Shown piece by piece: positions 6,023-7,404 of a stretch of DNA of 7,404 nt. Under the pieces are notes generated by a model that ran no database searches, was not told the origin of the DNA, and saw nothing but the letters and a program-made list of their open reading frames with translations. The position numbers and the translations under genes were made by a program. This DNA is from Tissierellaceae bacterium (GTDB lineage: Bacteria; Bacillota; Clostridia; Tissierellales; Tissierellaceae). Where the stretch lies: NCBI GenBank assembly GCA_023229175.1, contig JALNZV010000053.1:1-7404 (forward strand), read 5' to 3'. Each line of letters opens with the position of its first letter. Position 1 is the first letter of the stretch.

Positions 6023-6493
6023 TCAATTTCTTAGGGTTGCCTTTACTTTATCCTTGCTCAATATGATTTCCAATGCTTCGATTATACTTCTGGCCACTAT
6101 ATCCGCATGTAATAGGAGTTTTCCGCTGGCACCTTCTCCTTCTATGACCCCTATAGACAATATGGATTCCTGAAACATTTCTATATCATTGAATCCGTTG
6201 CCAACAGTTATGGTTCTATCCCCGCCTAGTTTTCTAACTATATCCTGCTTCGATTTACCTGCATTTTCCTTTGGAAACTTCAGGACCTCTGCCCCTATGG
6301 TCTTACATTCCTCCTCCACAGTCCCATATGTATCTGCTGTAAGGACATATAGATTCACTTGACCTTTTAATCGGGATAATAGCTGTCCAACTCCATCTAG
6401 GAGCTTTCCATCTACTGCTATGGTGCCATTATAGTCTAATACTACATTATCTATCTCTATATCTTCTCTTCCCGGTATTGTGTATTTTATCAT
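6023..6493 (-). CDS. soluble P-type-ATPase-like HAD-superfamily protein
   Basis: 156-residue cytosolic HAD-fold protein without cap or membrane segments. Motif I is VVLDYNGTIAVDG with nucleophile Asp20; the position that is Asp in most HAD phosphatases (D-x-D-G-T) is Asn22. Motif II is LTADT (Thr52). Lys80 or Lys82 in GKSKQDIV can serve as motif III, and motif IV is VGNGFNDIEMF (97-107) with Asp103. As I recall, the D-x-N-G-T motif, the GNG-ND motif and the C-terminal ATLR are typical of the stand-alone 'soluble P-type ATPase' group (COG4087-like). That group resembles the phosphorylation domain of cation pumps and has no settled function. The start ATG at 6493 has GGAGTG at 6504-6499. Neighbours on both sides have separate promoters or terminators, so it is probably monocistronic or a loose leader to the MNT pair. 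Substrate unknown. Confidence 0.88.
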   Translation of the reverse strand: MIKYTIPGREDIEIDNVVLDYNGTIAVDGKLLDGVGQLLSRLKGQVNLYVLTADTYGTVEEECKTIGAEVLKFPKENAGKSKQDIVRKLGGDRTITVGNGFNDIEMFQESILSIGVIEGEGASGKLLLHADIVARSIIEALEIILSKDKVKATLRN

Positions 6494-6547
6494 CGTATCA
6501 CTCCAAAACTATATTATTTCTAGGTTGAAAGGTGTACATTCTTTGAA

Positions 6548-6564
6548 TACAATTATAACCCATG
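6548..6564. repeat. 17-bp direct repeat, copy 2 (HAD promoter)
   Basis: Plus-strand TACAATTATAACCCATG, the same as at 5966-5982. It holds the -10 box of the HAD gene promoter on the minus strand. Identity ends sharply on both sides, although both 5' untranslated regions also end in GTGATAC just before the start codon. Confidence 0.85.
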
Positions 6565-6580
6565 ACGCTATTTATTCCAA
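6552..6580 (-). promoter_or_regulatory. promoter of the soluble HAD gene
   Basis: TTGGAA (6580-6575), 17 bases, TATAAT (6557-6552) on the minus strand: 4/6 and 6/6 matches. Predicted start near 6545 gives a 5' leader of about 50 nt. It is only about 20 bases past the hairpin that ends the surface-protein gene. Confidence 0.7.
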
Positions 6581-6600
6581 TCTTCCTGTTAAAACATAAT

Positions 6601-6637
6601 CCCACCACCCCTTGGCAGCCAGCCATTGGGTGGTGGG
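6601..6637 (-). terminator. GC-rich hairpin after the surface-protein gene
   Basis: Perfect 10-bp arms CCCACCACCC (6601-6610) and GGGTGGTGGG (6628-6637). Inside, TGGC/GCCA can add four more pairs after a small internal loop. On the minus strand it lies 17 bases after the TAA at 6657-6655 and is followed by ATTATGTTTT, a modest T-rich stretch. It probably acts as the intrinsic terminator of the upstream gene and insulates the HAD promoter. Confidence 0.75.
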
Positions 6638-6654
6638 GATTTGGTATATTAGGG

Positions 6655-7404
6655 TTATTCTACATGTATAACTGTACCTTCTTCATCTTCCTTTATTATC
6701 CACCCTTCACCTTCATCATATATGGCTATTTTCGCAACATTACTTTCAGTAAAGGAAAAGCTTGTGACATCGTGGGGGATGTAGAAGGTTATTTGAATAT
6801 AACCAGGTCTAATTTCTTTCTCACTGTATCCAACTGAACTAGGATTTATTTCAGTTATTTCTACATCGCCATAATAATACAACTCCGTCACTTCGGGATC
6901 AGAAACAATCTCTTCCCACCTAGCATAAACTGTTAAATCTTTATCTAGTATAGTTTCTGATGTGAATTCTATCTCTGCCCCATCCAAATCATAATACCAT
7001 CCTAAAAAGTCATAGTCTTCTCTATTTGGTTCTGGTATCTCCCCTATAGTGCCACCTAGCGAAGTAGTTAGTGTATAAGATTGCGGATTACTATCAGGGG
7101 TATTAAAAGTTACTGTGATTTGATTATCCCCACCGGGCTCAGTTCCAGGTTCTCCTCCCTCCTCCACTACCTCAAGCTTAAAACTCATTGTGCTATTACT
7201 ATACCCTGATTTAGATCCTGTTATGGTTATTTCCGTCTCGCCTAAGCCCATAATATTAAGTCCAACATAATCAACTGGTCTTTCTCCAATTTCAATAACT
7301 TTTCCTTCCCCGCTGTCTGATTCCCCACCAATTATTGGATTAAACCCTTCTGTGGCTGCAAATGGTCTAAATCCTATAGTTGAAGAGATTCCTACATCGA
7401 CACC
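6655..7404 (-). CDS. secreted or cell-surface protein with InlB B-repeat, C-terminal part (5' end outside window)
   Basis: The frame is open from the window edge (7404) to TAA at 6657-6655: 249 residues, N-terminus missing. An ATG at 7251 lies inside this frame but is not a credible start, because coding continues upstream without interruption and no ribosome binding site precedes it. Order: residues 1-80, beta-rich sequence ending in TEITITGSKSGYSNS and FKLEVVE, resembling the end of an Ig-like surface domain; 81-95, a Gly/Glu/Pro linker (GGEPGTEPGGD); about 96-164, a typical Listeria-Bacteroides (InlB B) repeat with TIGEIPEPNREDYDFLGWYYD and LTVYARW; 165-249, an acidic Tyr-rich tail that I do not recognise. 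No LPxTG motif, membrane anchor or SLH domain is present at this C-terminus, so anchoring would have to come from the missing part. Such proteins act outside the cell, commonly in adhesion; the exact role is unknown. Confidence 0.87.
   Translation of the reverse strand, partial: GVDVGISSTIGFRPFAATEGFNPIIGGESDSGEGKVIEIGERPVDYVGLNIMGLGETEITITGSKSGYSNSTMSFKLEVVEEGGEPGTEPGGDNQITVTFNTPDSNPQSYTLTTSLGGTIGEIPEPNREDYDFLGWYYDLDGAEIEFTSETILDKDLTVYARWEEIVSDPEVTELYYYGDVEITEINPSSVGYSEKEIRPGYIQITFYIPHDVTSFSFTESNVAKIAIYDEGEGWIIKEDEEGTVIHVE

Noticed and set aside
6534..6552. Imperfect palindrome around ATTC-AAA-GAAT near the HAD transcription start, considered as an operator
   Set aside because: The arms match over only a few bases and there is no matching copy at the twin MNT promoter.
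6562..6837. 91-codon plus-strand open frame with hydrophobic sequence
   Set aside because: It runs across the hairpin at 6601-6637 and the antisense of the surface-protein gene. The hydrophobic look comes from reading T-rich antisense sequence.

Overview
The window looks like chromosomal DNA from a low-G+C Gram-positive bacterium, most likely Clostridia or Tissierellia. The signs are an AT-rich background, strong AGGAGG-type ribosome binding sites, consensus sigma-A-like promoters, a T-box riboswitch, the short (about 426 aa) clostridial/archaeal-type LeuC, and a secreted protein with an InlB-type repeat. The genus cannot be fixed from the sequence alone. Every supported gene reads on the minus strand, so transcription runs from high to low coordinates.

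Layout in transcription order: (1) 7404-6655, the C-terminal 249 residues of a modular cell-surface or secreted protein with one InlB B-repeat, ending at a GC-rich hairpin (6601-6637). (2) 6493-6023, a small soluble HAD-fold protein of the 'soluble P-type ATPase' type, with its own promoter (6552-6580). (3) 5927-5192, an overlapping MNT nucleotidyltransferase / HEPN gene pair, which is a type VII toxin-antitoxin-like module, with its own promoter (5970-5998). The -10 region of this promoter is identical over 17 bases to that of the HAD gene. (4) 5145-4823, a consensus promoter followed by a complete leucine-type T-box leader with antiterminator and terminator. (5) 4788-420, the leucine operon leuA-leuC-leuD-leuB. 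leuA and leuC are 14 bp apart; leuC/leuD and leuD/leuB overlap by 11 and 8 bp. (6) 426-362, two partly overlapping perfect inverted repeats after leuB. (7) 270-1, the N-terminal 90 residues of an exported FecR-domain protein with its own promoter.

The leucine block is a complete pathway from 2-ketoisovalerate to the leucine ketoacid. LeuA adds an acetyl group, LeuCD isomerises, and LeuB oxidatively decarboxylates; a transaminase encoded elsewhere would finish the job. Transcription is predicted to be controlled by uncharged tRNA-Leu through the T-box, and LeuA also carries the C-terminal domain used for leucine feedback inhibition. The MNT-HEPN module is visibly more AT-rich than the leu genes and may be a horizontally acquired insertion between the HAD gene and the leu promoter.

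No rRNA or tRNA gene, CRISPR array or transposase was seen. The least explained features are the paired palindromes after leuB, the shared promoter element of the HAD and MNT genes, and the tandem repeat directly upstream of the leu promoter.
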